Part shown: in pieces, positions 35,434 to 44,611 of the stretch
Numbering within the stretch: position 1 is the first letter of the stretch
Layout of the letters: every line of letters begins with the position of its first letter
Assembly: GCA_020829485.1 (NCBI GenBank)
Contig: JAIVFU010000016.1
Span: 42,997 to 106,996, forward strand
Direction: 5' to 3'
Length of the DNA: 64,000 bases
DNA from: Nostoc sp. CHAB 5834
GTDB taxonomy: Bacteria > Cyanobacteriota > Cyanobacteriia > Cyanobacteriales > Nostocaceae
Made by a program: the position numbers and the translations under genes
Notes under the pieces: model-generated
What the model saw: only the letters and a program-made list of their open reading frames with translations
Told to the model about the DNA's origin: nothing
The model's database searches: none

Positions 35434-36258
35434 TTGCTGATTTGCCTTGACAAGCTTAGTAAAGTCTTGCAAAATTTTCTGATACTTTTCTTCAGCTACC
35501 CAGAATAAATCATTATGATTTGCCTCTTCAACCCATAAAGAAAGTTTTGGGTATCTTGCAGCATTAAACAACTTTTCTCCATGAGCAAAAGGAATTGTAT
35601 CATCTGCTTTTCCATGAATCACCAATATCGGACATTTTAATTTTTTGATATTCTCCAGATTGGGAAATTTATCAAAAGGTAAAATCCGAAAAGGTACTAT
35701 TACTTGGAAAGCGGAGATAAACGAACTTTCAATAATTAAACCAGCTACTGGTTTTTGCATTGCCAGGTTTACCGCAGAGCCACCGCCAACCGAACGCCCC
35801 AAAACTATAATTTTTTCAGGTGATATTTTTAAATTTTGGGTCAAATAATTGTAAGCGCTATTGATATCTTCATAAGCGTGACTTTCTGTCGGCTGTCCTT
35901 GACTCGTCCCATAACCACGATAATCATAAGCAAAGACACTAAAACCCCAGTCGTGTAATTTTTCTAGGATTTGTTTGATATCTCCTAAATCTTCAGAATT
36001 ACCATGAGAATAAAGAATAGTATAATTAGCTTGATTGTTCAATAAATATGTAGCTGAAATATTGGTATTTTCCCCACTTCTTAACTTAATAATTCCTGGA
36101 TTATCTTCATAGCTAGAAGGTTTAGACAGAAAAATCATGCTATCTGCCCAAAAATATACATATCCAGTAAAAAATATATAAATAAATATTAAAGATTTAA
36201 GCAATCTTTGCCAAGTCAAATCACCAATTAGCAATTTTATAAGTTGCTGTTTTTCCAT
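35407..36258 (-). CDS. Membrane-anchored alpha/beta hydrolase
   Basis: 283 residues. After an N-terminal helix (LLKSLIFIYIFFTGYVYFWA) comes the alpha/beta hydrolase core: oxyanion motif YSHGNSEDLG, a DYRGYGTSQG strand, nucleophile elbow LGRSVGGGSAV with the catalytic Ser, Asp in IHGKADDTIPF and His in EEANHNDLF. This matches BEM46/FrsA-like serine hydrolases of unknown substrate. The active site probably faces the periplasm or lumen. Convergent with the WD40 remnant. Confidence 0.9.
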   Translation of the reverse strand: MEKQQLIKLLIGDLTWQRLLKSLIFIYIFFTGYVYFWADSMIFLSKPSSYEDNPGIIKLRSGENTNISATYLLNNQANYTILYSHGNSEDLGDIKQILEKLHDWGFSVFAYDYRGYGTSQGQPTESHAYEDINSAYNYLTQNLKISPEKIIVLGRSVGGGSAVNLAMQKPVAGLIIESSFISAFQVIVPFRILPFDKFPNLENIKKLKCPILVIHGKADDTIPFAHGEKLFNAARYPKLSLWVEEANHNDLFWVAEEKYQKILQDFTKLVKANQQLSHHTILP

Positions 36259-36361
36259 TAAATTTTCTTTTTAGGGTAAAGCTTTTGATTTACAGCCAGT
36301 AAAAAAAGGCTTTTTTACTAGCTGTAGCTGTGATGTACTGAGATATTATGCCCAATAAAGA

Positions 36362-36676
36362 CTATTTTGATTTTCGTGCCGATTTGGGTGGTGTTCGGTG
36401 TACGCCAAAATACTTCTCACTGCGATAGCGTAGCCATACCCGTAACACTTGCGGAATCTGCTCTTTTTGTTCCTTGCTTAGTGTATTGTAAAGGAAGATT
36501 GCGCGATCGCGTTCACCCCGACAAGCAGCGTTATTGTGAGCATCCCAATAGCTGCGGGCTACCCGAATCCGCCGACAGACTTCCTTAATTAGCGCTTCTC
36601 CTGTGAGTGGAGCGTCCTGCTTTGCCATACTCAGATGCGATAAATTTCTAATGCGATCGTAGCGAGTCAGACTCAT
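36362..36676 (-). CDS. Hypothetical protein with basic C-terminus
   Basis: About 104 residues from the ATG at 36674-36676; an in-frame GTG two codons earlier is an alternative. EALIKEVCRRIRVARSYWDA and HNNAACRGERDRAIFLYNTL, then KEQKEQIPQVLRVWLRYRSE, predict a helical basic protein. The style suggests a cyanobacterium-specific family, but I cannot name it. No signal peptide. A HIP1 site lies within the gene. Confidence 0.7.
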   Translation of the reverse strand: MSLTRYDRIRNLSHLSMAKQDAPLTGEALIKEVCRRIRVARSYWDAHNNAACRGERDRAIFLYNTLSKEQKEQIPQVLRVWLRYRSEKYFGVHRTPPKSARKSK

Positions 36677-36865
36677 TCTCACAATTACAACCCAAACAAG
36701 TCAAACCCGCAAGTCGATTTCACTAGACTTTAAACACAGAGAGCAAAACTAACTCAGCAATCAAATTCTGTGAAAACTTAAGTAATAAATTTCTTCACTC
36801 TTAAGTATGGTGATTATTCATCTTTTTTCATCTTTAAAAGAGATTAATGCTCGGTAGAATCATTT

Positions 36866-37738
36866 ATGCGTATTCATCATCTTAATTGCGGTTGTATGTG
36901 CCCGATTGGTGGGGCACTCTTCGACGGTTTTAGTCGCGGACTAACAGCCTGTCTCGTCTGTCACTGTCTGCTTATCGAGACAAATCAAGGACTCGTTCTC
37001 ATCGATACAGGCTTCGGTCAGCGCGATATTCAAGCGCCATTATCAAGACTCAGCCCCTTCTTTATGAATTTGAATCGCATCAAGTTTGAAGAAAAATACA
37101 CGGCGGTTGCTGCTATTGAGCAGCTTGGCTTGAACCCACACGATGTCCGCCACATAGTACTTACTCACCTCGATTTTGATCATGCAGGTGGGTTGGAAGA
37201 TTTTCCCGAAGCAACCGTGCATGTAATGCTCAGTGAGATTGAAGCAGCCAAGGAACGGCAGGGCTTTGTCTCATCTCGACGTTACCGCCCTGGCCAGTGG
37301 GACGAAGTAAAAAATTGGAAGTATTATTCGCCTGGTGGTGAACCTTGGTTTGGCTTTGAGGCAGTACGTAACCTCGAAGGGCTACCGCCCGAAATTCTCC
37401 TGATACCGCTCGTCGGTCACACACGGGGTCATGCAGGTATCGCTGTTGAGACATCCGAAGGCTGGCTCTTACATGCAGGCGATGCTTACTTTTACCGACA
37501 CGAAATCGGTTCTCCTAAACGAGTTTGCACACCTGGTTTGCGTGCCTATCAATCGTTCATGGAGGTAGATCGTAAGGCTCGACTTTCTAATCAAGATAAG
37601 TTACGTGCGTTATCGCTCGACCACAGTAATGAAGTGCGCCTCTTTTGTAGCCATGATGCGATCGAGTTCAAAACCTTCGCTGACCAAGATAATTCGCAAT
37701 TGCAGAAAGACAATTTGCGCTCAACAGCCTCCAATTAG
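36866..37738 (+). CDS. Metallo-beta-lactamase-fold hydrolase (AHL lactonase-like)
   Basis: 290 residues with the full metal-binding set: HxxxDH in LTHLDFDHAGGLEDF (about 99-113), His in VGHTRGHAGIA, Asp in LHAGDAYFYRH and the final His in LFCSHDAIEF. The layout with LIDTGFGQRD before the first motif resembles N-acyl-homoserine lactonases and related lactonases. It may hydrolyse a lactone or ester; quorum quenching is only a possibility. It stands alone. Confidence 0.88.
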   Translation: MRIHHLNCGCMCPIGGALFDGFSRGLTACLVCHCLLIETNQGLVLIDTGFGQRDIQAPLSRLSPFFMNLNRIKFEEKYTAVAAIEQLGLNPHDVRHIVLTHLDFDHAGGLEDFPEATVHVMLSEIEAAKERQGFVSSRRYRPGQWDEVKNWKYYSPGGEPWFGFEAVRNLEGLPPEILLIPLVGHTRGHAGIAVETSEGWLLHAGDAYFYRHEIGSPKRVCTPGLRAYQSFMEVDRKARLSNQDKLRALSLDHSNEVRLFCSHDAIEFKTFADQDNSQLQKDNLRSTASN

Positions 37739-37896
37739 ATCAAAAACTCAATGTATCTCAACAGAATTATGCGGTTTTCAAGGTTCGGCTGAGATGCGTT
37801 GATAAGTTTTAACACACTCACCTCAAAATAAAATATCTTACCTAAGCTTGTCAAGGTTTTAATATCTGCTCAAGCTGATTTCAATAAGCAATTAAG

Positions 37897-38100
37897 CATA
37901 TTGCTTTCTCAAAATGCTTGATTGCTTTCTAATTTCGGTATATCGCGCATTCATTTCAGTAAATTCAGCAAGCTAAAAGGCATATTGCTTTCTCAAAATG
38001 CTTAATTGCTTTCTCATTTCGGTAAATTCAGCAAGCTAAAAGGCATATTGCTTTCTCAAAAGCTTGATTGCTTTCTAATTTCGGTATATCGCGCATTCAT
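37897..38100. repeat. Imperfect tandem direct repeats, three units
   Basis: Units begin with CATATTGCTTTCTCAAAA at 37897, 37981 and 38044 and are 84, 63 and 57 bp long. Shared parts are TGCTTGATTGCTTTCTAATT and AAATTCAGCAAGCTAAAAGG; the first and third also share CGGTATATCGCGCATTCAT. The units are adjacent with no spacers, so this is not a CRISPR array. It occupies the gap before the gene at 38220. Confidence 0.8.
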
Positions 38101-38219
38101 GACAGCGATCGCTATGTAACAAAACCATTAAATAATTGCCGGAGTTCTCTCAAGCCGAACAATACGGAAGTTCTTTAAAGTAAATAATATTAACCGTATT
38201 AGATTACAAGGTTCATATC

Positions 38220-38669
38220 ATGGCTCGGAGAAAAAGAACGTCTCAGGTGTTAGAAAAAGCAATGCGTCGTGCTGCTGGCATCAACTCAATTGATCCAAAT
38301 TTAAATATCGGCAATGGACTCAGCCTACCAGCCTTTTCAACCTTAATTGAGACGATGCGAACTAGAGAGCATTTATATAACACTGCTCTTTCCAACCTCG
38401 ATAAGTTGTACCATGAAATGCTCGAAACAGAGCGCGAGTTGGCAGATATGGCAGAGCACATGCTGTTGGGAGTTGCTACTCAATATGGTAAAAGCAGTGT
38501 GGAGTACGGCATGGCGGGTGGTGTTCCTAAGAACCAACGTCGCAAGGGACTGCGAGGTGAGTCACCAGTTCCCAGTTCACAGCAACCGTCATTAATTGCC
38601 AGCGTCAACGGCAACGGCAGCAAAAAGGGCAGCCAGAATGGAAAAATCAGCTTAATTCAAGGTATCTAA
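38220..38669 (+). CDS. Hypothetical protein, 149 residues
   Basis: A basic N-terminus (ARRKRTSQVLEKAMRRAAGI), a central helical or coiled-coil region (NLDKLYHEMLETERELADMA) and a low-complexity tail rich in Gly, Ser and Asn. I do not recognise a family. ATG follows AAGGTTCATATC, a weak ribosome-binding site. The tandem repeat block lies upstream. Confidence 0.7.
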   Translation: MARRKRTSQVLEKAMRRAAGINSIDPNLNIGNGLSLPAFSTLIETMRTREHLYNTALSNLDKLYHEMLETERELADMAEHMLLGVATQYGKSSVEYGMAGGVPKNQRRKGLRGESPVPSSQQPSLIASVNGNGSKKGSQNGKISLIQGI

Positions 38670-38850
38670 TACAAAACTACACCTACCCAACTATCTTTTT
38701 GCTGTCTCCCATTCTGAGTGTTGAATATTTGTAGACAAAGGCAGATTGGGAATAACAGCATACTCAAAAGACAAAGTTATTAAACTAATTTTTTTCTCAG
38801 ATCCAATTTTTACCTGCCAGCAAATTAGCGATCGCACTACTAATGACTTG

Positions 38851-38996
38851 TAATATTTAGGACGGCGGAAATAATTTGCATGTTTGTAGTAAGGACTTTA
38901 GTCCTAAAAGAAGGACTTCAGTCCTTACTACGAACTGGATTACAATAATTTTACATTAGTTAATATAGTTTGAATTATTCACACCGACTTACTTAT
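38851..38996. mobile_element. GGCGTGAATAATTCAA-family element, copy 2
   Basis: Same plan as 17740-17880: a left arm near GGCGGAAATAATTTGCA, a hairpin GTAGTAAGGACTTTAGTCCT...AGGACTTCAGTCCTTACTAC and a right arm TTGAATTATTCACACCGACT. The arms are inverted relative to each other. Confidence 0.55.
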
Positions 38997-39003
38997 TTAA
39001 GAC

Positions 39004-39036
39004 AAAAAAAGTGGCTCTGCAATCAGCAGAACCACT
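39004..39036 (-). terminator. Rho-independent terminator of acsF
   Basis: On the minus strand an 11-bp stem AGTGGTTCTGC / GCAGAGCCACT (one G-T pair) with loop TGATT is followed by seven T. It lies 26 bp after the acsF stop codon. Confidence 0.9.
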
Positions 39037-39061
39037 AAAGCTTTCGCAAACCTGTTATAAC

Positions 39062-40138
39062 TTAACGAACTGCTCCTTGAGCAGAAACAGTATCAATCGG
39101 TTTCATCAGGTAAAGCCGCAATAACTGCCAGCCATTAGAGATGTAAAGCGGCAGTTTTTGGAAGATTTGCAGGAATTTGGGAGTGCTGGAGTTAGCGATC
39201 GCACCCAGCTTCTCGTTATTGCTTATACAAGTATCCAACCGTTGATAAAACTCTGGATTCTCTACATCCAGCATCAATGGGAACACTCGACCTGCGTTTT
39301 CGTTGGTCTTCTTAATTACATGGATGTCGTATTCTCGCGCATCCAATCCAAGGGTGGCATAAAAGTCCTTGCGTTGGATGTCATTGAGATACATTGTCGC
39401 AAAGACCGATAACAAGAAGAACCGACTCCACAGCCGTGCTTTCCAATCATTCAATATTTGCGGCTGGGATTTCATGATCGCATCAAAGAAATCGCCGTGA
39501 CGGTTTTCATCCTGACACCAGTTCTCAAAGAACCGGAAGATTGGATAAACCCGGTCTTCGGGATGTGCTTCTAAATGGCGATAAATGGTTATGTAGCGCC
39601 AATAACCGATCTTCTCAGAAAGATAAGTAGCGTAGAAGATGAATTTCGGTTTAAAGAAGGTATAACTGCGACTCTTAGTCAAAAACCCTAAATCTAGGGA
39701 CAGATTAAAGTCCGACAAAGCTTTGTTTAAAAAGCCAGCGTGACGTGCTTCATCCCGTGACATCAGGTTAAAACACTCTGCCAAGACGGGGCTTTTTCCT
39801 TTTAAGCGACGGCCAAGTTCTTTATACAGCAAAAAGCCGGAAAACTCTGCCGTACAGGAACGTTCTAGAAACTCAACGAACAACCGGCGAGTTTCCCCGT
39901 CAATATGATCCCAGGATTGTTCAAACTCGGCATCCCGAACAAAGTGATGGCGGTTGTAGTCAGTGCGGAACTCTTCGAGAATGGCTTGTAACTCGTCTTC
40001 ATTGACGGAAATATCCATCCGCGCCATTTCATCAAAATCGGTAGTATAAAACCGAGGTGTTAACAGGGTTTCTTTCGCCGGGACTTTAATCCCTGGCCGG
40101 ATTTCTTCAAAGCCTGGTTTTTTGAGGGAATCTACCAT
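39062..40138 (-). CDS. acsF: Magnesium-protoporphyrin IX monomethyl ester (oxidative) cyclase
   Basis: 358 residues, the usual AcsF length. The diiron ligands are visible as two ExxH motifs, [20 protein letters not shown] near 128 and [19 protein letters not shown] near 210. The enzyme forms the isocyclic ring of protochlorophyllide with O2 in chlorophyll synthesis, associated with the thylakoid membrane. The N-terminus ([20 protein letters not shown]) is highly typical. It is the sole chlorophyll gene in the window, with its own terminator downstream and a 420-bp upstream region shared with the divergent TM2 gene. Confidence 0.97.
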   Translation of the reverse strand: MVDSLKKPGFEEIRPGIKVPAKETLLTPRFYTTDFDEMARMDISVNEDELQAILEEFRTDYNRHHFVRDAEFEQSWDHIDGETRRLFVEFLERSCTAEFSGFLLYKELGRRLKGKSPVLAECFNLMSRDEARHAGFLNKALSDFNLSLDLGFLTKSRSYTFFKPKFIFYATYLSEKIGYWRYITIYRHLEAHPEDRVYPIFRFFENWCQDENRHGDFFDAIMKSQPQILNDWKARLWSRFFLLSVFATMYLNDIQRKDFYATLGLDAREYDIHVIKKTNENAGRVFPLMLDVENPEFYQRLDTCISNNEKLGAIANSSTPKFLQIFQKLPLYISNGWQLLRLYLMKPIDTVSAQGAVR

Positions 40139-40561
40139 GTCTTGATTGCTCTTTCGTCTTTATTATCTTAAGTAGACCCTTCGGGTTCGGCAGTTCCTCA
40201 TGGGGGAAACCCCCTCTGAGCGACTACCTCACCAGAAAGCCAAGGGTAATGTTCTGTTAAGGCGTAACAGCCCACAATAATCCAATTGTATAAAGTTCAG
40301 TCTACCAAGGTGCGGGTGAGAAATTTGTAAGCAAAAGATTAAGAGTTGCAACAATCATTCAATGTTTACGGAACCAAGAATCGCTCACTAGTAGTCAAAT
40401 AAACGTAGTTCAGCGATCAGCACTGTTTCGATCAAGTAGAGTAGTACGTAATTACTGTACTCTTAAAGCACTACTATCTCAGTAATTTTCTTTAGTTGTT
40501 ACTACAATTAATTAAAACCCATCTCAAACAACAAGAGCAAATCCAAAGGGTTGAAAACAAG
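40139..40561. other. Divergent intergenic region between acsF and the TM2 gene
   Basis: Contains a GGGGGAAACCCCC hairpin repeat (near 40200-40214) also found near 16396-16408. No gene or clear promoter motif was identified; regulation of acsF from here is inferred from position only. Confidence 0.4.
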
Positions 40562-41056
40562 ATGAATCTTGAAAACAATCAGCATAAAGACCGACTTCTT
40601 GTCTCTTACATCTTGTCTGTAGCAGTCTTTTTCGGATTAGGAGGGCTGCACCGTTTCTACAATGGCAAAATCGGGACTGGTTTGTTGTGGCTGTTTACCG
40701 GTGGTGTGTTTGGTATAGGCCAGTTCGTGGATTTGTTCCTCATCCCCAACATGGTTGACGAATACGAAAACAACCTGAGATTAAAAGCGGGTGTATCTCC
40801 CTTTGGTGTGCCCTTAAATCAAGCAGTGGTTGCCTCTCAAGTCCACCGCCCAACAGGCAACCAACTCATGATTAAACTGATCGAAGCGGCAGAAAGCAAA
40901 GGTGGTATTTTAACTGTCACTCAAGGCGTAAAGTTCACGGGAGCTAGCTTTGCTGAAGTGGAAGCTACTCTCAATGAGATGTACAAATCAGGTTACGTGA
41001 AAATAGATAACGACCCCAATACTGGAGCCGTTATCTACCATTTCCATGAACTTTAA
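40562..41056 (+). CDS. TM2 domain protein with C-terminal winged-helix-like region
   Basis: 164 residues from the ATG at 40562; a TTG 22 codons earlier gives an unconvincing extension. The TM2 domain is clear: DRLLVSYILSVAVFFGLGGL, HRFYNGKIGTGLLWLFTGGV and FGIGQFVDLFLIP, two helices with a DRF-like turn (here LHRFYNG). Residues 100-164 form a helical domain (MIKLIEAAESKGGILTVTQG ... FAEVEATLNEMYKSGYVKID) like a small winged helix. The function of TM2 proteins is unknown. Confidence 0.88.
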   Translation: MNLENNQHKDRLLVSYILSVAVFFGLGGLHRFYNGKIGTGLLWLFTGGVFGIGQFVDLFLIPNMVDEYENNLRLKAGVSPFGVPLNQAVVASQVHRPTGNQLMIKLIEAAESKGGILTVTQGVKFTGASFAEVEATLNEMYKSGYVKIDNDPNTGAVIYHFHEL

Positions 41057-41170
41057 ATTTTCATTAGTCATTTGTCCTTTGTCTTTTGTTAAAAAAAACA
41101 ATGACTAATGACTAATACTTCTCTGCGAGAGGCTGCGCCAACGACTACGCTCAGTACAAGTGATCAATGA

Positions 41171-41815
41171 CTAATTTATACCTAACCACTTTTGACCGTC
41201 CAAGCGCTGAACTAAGCCAAATACCAACAAATCAAGGGTAATTTTGCGTTCATCGATTAAGAATGACTCAAGAGTGCTAGGTTTTTTGCCTTCATTACAG
41301 GAAAATCCCTTTTTCCCTTGAATATCTTCTTCTGGGAAATACAGGTTAAACTGACGCTGACCAGTTTCTTTCCAACTGCCGATAATTTGCCAGCATTCTT
41401 CGGCAGATTCAAAACCAGTGATTGGAACTTTCTGCTTGGCAAAAGACACCTGTAAATCTTTCACGCCTTGTTGAGCGATCGCTTTTTGTAAAGCTGGCAA
41501 GTAGTCTTGCTCGATAAACTCTACAAATGGCTTATCTTCAACAGATGGGGCTTTTTCCTTTTTGGCAGCTTTAGCTGCGCCTGCGGGTTTTTCTTCTGTT
41601 GCGGCTGCTGCGGGTTTTTCTCGCTTAGGTGATGCAGCATTAGGGTTATCTTCGGGGTTTGCAGCTTTAGGATCTGGCGCGTTAGCAGTAGGAAGGTCTG
41701 TGGCTTCGGGTGAGTCTGTACTAGGAGCGTGTTCTTCAGCCACACTAGGAGCTTGTTTGTCAACAGTGCTGGGAGCTACTTCTCCCGCTTGATTGTGATT
41801 GGTTGGGTCTGCCAT
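41171..41815 (-). CDS. DUF2996 protein
   Basis: 214 residues. The first 90 are low-complexity and rich in Ala, Pro, Glu and Lys (KREKPAAAATEEKPAGAAKA). The C-terminal part (FVEFIEQDYLPALQKAIAQQ, ECWQIIGSWKETGQRQFNLY, FPEEDIQGKKGFSCNEG) is the DUF2996 domain, which is cyanobacterial and plastid-associated and not characterised. Start ATG is at 41813-41815. Confidence 0.9.
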   Translation of the reverse strand: MADPTNHNQAGEVAPSTVDKQAPSVAEEHAPSTDSPEATDLPTANAPDPKAANPEDNPNAASPKREKPAAAATEEKPAGAAKAAKKEKAPSVEDKPFVEFIEQDYLPALQKAIAQQGVKDLQVSFAKQKVPITGFESAEECWQIIGSWKETGQRQFNLYFPEEDIQGKKGFSCNEGKKPSTLESFLIDERKITLDLLVFGLVQRLDGQKWLGIN

Positions 41816-42009
41816 TGCTCAGGTCAATCCTTTAATCTAGCTTTTGGAGCGATCGCTCACCTTGATGTATCGGGTATTTTTATTTTGACATACTAATGCA
41901 GCAGGGTAAAAATAACTGTGCAGTTAGAAATTTGCTAAACCAAATAATATATTATGATGTGGATTAACGAAAATCCGTTGTTTCAGGCTTTTTTTAATTA
42001 TCCTGCGAT

Positions 42010-42326
42010 GTAAATAGGCCATGCTGTAGGGGCACAGCAATGCTCATTGGTGTCAACTTAAGCTAAAATCCATGTCCCACAGGCGTTTTACCCCCCTTAA
42101 TCCCCCCGATGCATTGGGGGGAAAAAGAAATCCAGTTCCCTCCCCTTTATAAGGGGAGGGTTAGGGTGGGGTGACGCGGTGAGTGATGGAAAGCTAGAGA
42201 ACTGAATATCACGTCTCGACAAGGGTTTCACGTTAAGTTGACACCAATGAGCAATGCTGTGCCCTTACGAAAGATGTGGTTTTTAACTTACCCATATTTG
42301 CGATTTCTTATCAATACGTAAGTCCT
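42010..42326. repeat. GGGGCACAGC hairpin repeat, split by an inserted MITE
   Basis: Left part GTAAATAGGCCATGCTGTAG then GGGCACAGCAATGCT (to 42044); right part GCAATGCTGTGCCCTTACGA, then GATGTGGTTTTTAAC and CAATACGTAAGTCCT (to 42326). Removing 42045-42258 yields the arrangement seen intact at 33340-33448. Confidence 0.75.
42045..42249. mobile_element. CATTGGTGTCAACTTAA MITE with perfect 9-bp duplication
   Basis: 205 bp. Perfect 17-bp inverted ends CATTGGTGTCAACTTAA (42045-42061) and TTAAGTTGACACCAATG (42233-42249). AGCAATGCT is exactly duplicated at 42036-42044 and 42250-42258. The interior holds a C/G-run hairpin and the conserved GGGTGGGGTGACGCGGTGAG tract shared with copies at 21080 and 55755. 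Confidence 0.9.
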
Positions 42327-42347
42327 AAAAAGTACTTTCAAGTGAAC

Positions 42348-42542
42348 AGGACTAAGATTTACGCACTGTACAAATTAATTCATGATATGCATCTACAAAA
42401 ATAGATTTTTTCAGGCTTTTATTGAGCATTTTGTGATGGTAAATACACCCGCACTTTAGGGGGAATTAATAAATTAGCCCTAAGACAGATGTGGTCTTTT
42501 AAATCATCCTTATTGGGTATTTATTATCAATTCATAAGTCCT
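42348..42542. repeat. AGGACT...AGTCCT repeat, long form
   Basis: 195 bp from AGGACTAAGATTTACGCA to TTCATAAGTCCT, with TTTTTTCAGGCTTTTATTGA and CAGATGTGGTCTTTTAAATC, so it is a diverged sibling of 42010-42326 and 33340-33448 lacking the hairpin centre. Confidence 0.5.
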
Positions 42543-43050
42543 TATGCCAATAGCGATCGCCTGCGAAGATTAAATCGTTTAATAGCTATTAAAACAGTCG
42601 AGTTATGCTTGTATCAGTAAGTAAAATGAATTATTAGCTACTAAACTTTAACCGAAATATTACGAAATCTTAACATTACTAAAATATAGTCTTATTAAGA
42701 TAATTCCAAATACAGTTTTTAACCTTAAAATTTGACTTTGAATCGGCAAATCAAAGGCCCTTTTCTCTTTGTTCATTGAGCAAATATTAACTAGAACAGT
42801 ATTGAGTTAAGTTGTCTTAGCCTGTTTACAGTCAAAGGTTTAGTAGTGTTTCCGTTTTGCAAGCTTATAGGCTATATAAGCAAAGTTAAAATAATGCAGA
42901 CTAGTTCTAGTTTTAACTTTTAGCCTGCAAAAGTTAGCTTTGTTTTTGTCGTTAAAGACTTTTAGTCAGATAGCAATTTGCACATTTGGAATGCTGCGTA
43001 TTTGGAATGTTCCCAAAAGTTAAACAGGTTTCAACAAGGAGAAAATTCTC
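42543..43050. other. Long leader region before the gene at 43051
   Basis: About 500 bp with no credible frame, AT-rich, one HIP1 site near 42554. AAGGAG lies 9 bases before the 43051 ATG. Nothing else recognisable. Confidence 0.4.
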
Positions 43051-44064
43051 ATGGCACTTTACGGCTATACCATTGGAGAGGATCGTGACGACAACGCTAG
43101 TAATGGCAAGCAACTTGACGTTTACCGCTTTTCGATCCCTTCTGTACCTGGAGGTTCTATTACTCCTGCAAGAGTAGGTACAGTCAATTTTCTAGCTACT
43201 GCTACTACCGCAGATTTAGAAGGTTTGGGAACTAACCCCATTACCGGAAGAGTAGGTGGAGTTAACGATCCACGGGTCACTGGTCCTACAACACCAATTG
43301 ATCCAACTGTTACTGTCGTTAGTAATGTGGATGTGGATTTTGCTCCATCCGCGATCTCACCAACCCGTACACCATCTGACCTACGTCGTTTTGGATTTGA
43401 GCCAGGTGCTGACTTTGGACGTACCTTTTCATCAGCTAGTCAAGAACCAGCTGGGCAAACAATTCACTTCTACAACATTTCAGGGAATCCGAATCCCGTA
43501 AATGGGCCAGTAGGAAGCTCTCTTTATCAAATTAGTGCACCTACCCCAGCTAACCCTAGTGGAACTATTAGCCTTGTAGACAACTTTGGCCCAGCTACGA
43601 CTCCTGCACAAAGACAAGGAACTCAACCTACCAACTCTCAATTTGCCGATGGATTAGCTATCGACAATCTCAATCCTGGTAGAACTCGCGCTTTTGCTAG
43701 CGATTTCAGGACTAATGATGGAGATGGGAACCAGCTTTACAAAGTCGATTTGTTCACTGGTCAGCTATCTGCGCCGATTGCTCTGAGAACTCCTTCAGGG
43801 CAAGCTTTGAATGTCAACGCAGATTCTGGATTGGCATTTACTAACAGCGGATCTCAAAGATTGTTGGCTTTGCTGGAAACTGGCGCTGTGTATGAGATCA
43901 CAGGCTACCAAGATGAACTTGCTGCATCAGGTCTAGGTTTAGGTAGTGCTACCGGTTCTAATGGTGCTGGCTTTGCAACCGCCCGCTTGCTTGGTACCGT
44001 TAATTTACCAAGTGCTTCGACTGGAGCCATTGATTATGAAGGCTTTACGATTGTTAATGAATAA
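43051..44064 (+). CDS. Unrecognised protein, 337 residues, beta-rich
   Basis: Segments such as LFTGQLSAPIALRTPSGQAL, SGSQRLLALLETGAVYEITG and FADGLAIDNLNPGRTRAFAS suggest a beta-propeller-like protein. Composition is rich in Gly, Ser, Thr, Pro and Asn and poor in Cys, as in extracellular cyanobacterial proteins, but no signal peptide is visible (MALYGYTIGEDRDDNASNG). Start ATG has AAGGAG upstream. It is monocistronic with a strong downstream hairpin. I cannot assign a family. Confidence 0.75.
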   Translation: MALYGYTIGEDRDDNASNGKQLDVYRFSIPSVPGGSITPARVGTVNFLATATTADLEGLGTNPITGRVGGVNDPRVTGPTTPIDPTVTVVSNVDVDFAPSAISPTRTPSDLRRFGFEPGADFGRTFSSASQEPAGQTIHFYNISGNPNPVNGPVGSSLYQISAPTPANPSGTISLVDNFGPATTPAQRQGTQPTNSQFADGLAIDNLNPGRTRAFASDFRTNDGDGNQLYKVDLFTGQLSAPIALRTPSGQALNVNADSGLAFTNSGSQRLLALLETGAVYEITGYQDELAASGLGLGSATGSNGAGFATARLLGTVNLPSASTGAIDYEGFTIVNE

Positions 44065-44084
44065 CAGTCGTTAGGATACTCTTT

Positions 44085-44123
44085 CTTCAACTCTTGTAAA
44101 TACTACTTCTACAAGAGTTGAAG
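44085..44123 (+). terminator. Long hairpin downstream of the 43051 gene
   Basis: A perfect 14-bp stem CTTCAACTCTTGTA (44085-44098) and TACAAGAGTTGAAG (44110-44123) with an 11-base loop, 21 bp after the stop codon. No T-run follows directly, so it may stabilise the mRNA end instead of terminating. Confidence 0.6.
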
Positions 44124-44299
44124 AACGGAACTAAAGAGAAAAAAGTTTTATTTGCCAAACTACTTGTACTTTTTGTAGAGACTAACTGGATTTTTATTTT
44201 TAAATTTATTTAATCTATTCAATTACGGTTTTGGTGCGTTAGCCTACGGCATAACACACCCTACTGGCTTGTCAAGGCTAAAATAGTGCACTATTAAAT

Positions 44300-44369
44300 G
44301 TAGGTTGGGTTGAGGAACGAAACCCAACATTAATAGGGGTGTTGGGTCTCATACTTCGACCCAACCTAC
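44300..44369. repeat. GTAGGTTGGGTT inverted repeat, copy 2
   Basis: Bounded by GTAGGTTGGGTT and ACCCAACCTAC, matching 8413-8488. Confidence 0.6.
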
Positions 44370-44378
44370 AAAATCTAA

Positions 44379-44481
44379 TAAGCTAAACCACATCTAGTTT
44401 GCATATCTAAAATTTATATAACTCTTGTGGGGTGGGCATCTTGCCCGCCGTAATTATACAATTTAAATGTGGAACAGCTTA
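44379..44481. mobile_element. TAAGCT-family MITE-like element, copy 1
   Basis: 103 bp from TAAGCTAAACCACATCTAG to AATGTGGAACAGCTTA, centre CTTGTGGGGTGGGCATCTTG. Nearly identical in inverted orientation to 62245-62347, also 103 bp. The strong identity suggests recent spread. Confidence 0.7.
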
Positions 44482-44521
44482 CTACATTTTAGCCTTGACA
44501 CACCCTACGTATATTTCTAAC

Positions 44522-44611
44522 AGGACTGACGCAAACAATAGCCGAAACCCTTATTTCACGTAGGGGCAATTCATGAATTGCCCCTACAGCGTGTAATTTT
44601 GCGTAAGTCCT
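44522..44611. mobile_element. AGGACTTACGCAA-family element, copy 2
   Basis: Arms AGGACTGACGCAAA (44522-44535) and TTTTGCGTAAGTCCT (to 44611), with a central hairpin GTAGGGGCAATTCATGAATT...CCCCTAC. Lies 70 bp beyond the stop of the carboxypeptidase-like gene. Confidence 0.6.

Larger units (their letters stand above)
44270..44500. mobile_element. Outer inverted repeat holding two nested elements
   Basis: Arms TGTCAAGGCTAAAATAGT (44270-44287) and CTACATTTTAGCCTTGACA (44482-44500). Inside lie the GTAGGTTGGGTT repeat (44300-44369) and the TAAGCT element (44379-44481). CACCCTAC occurs shortly before the left arm and directly after the right arm. Confidence 0.6.

Noticed and set aside
37897..38100. 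Possible CRISPR array
   Set aside because: Units are long, directly adjacent and unequal, with no unique spacers and no cas genes.
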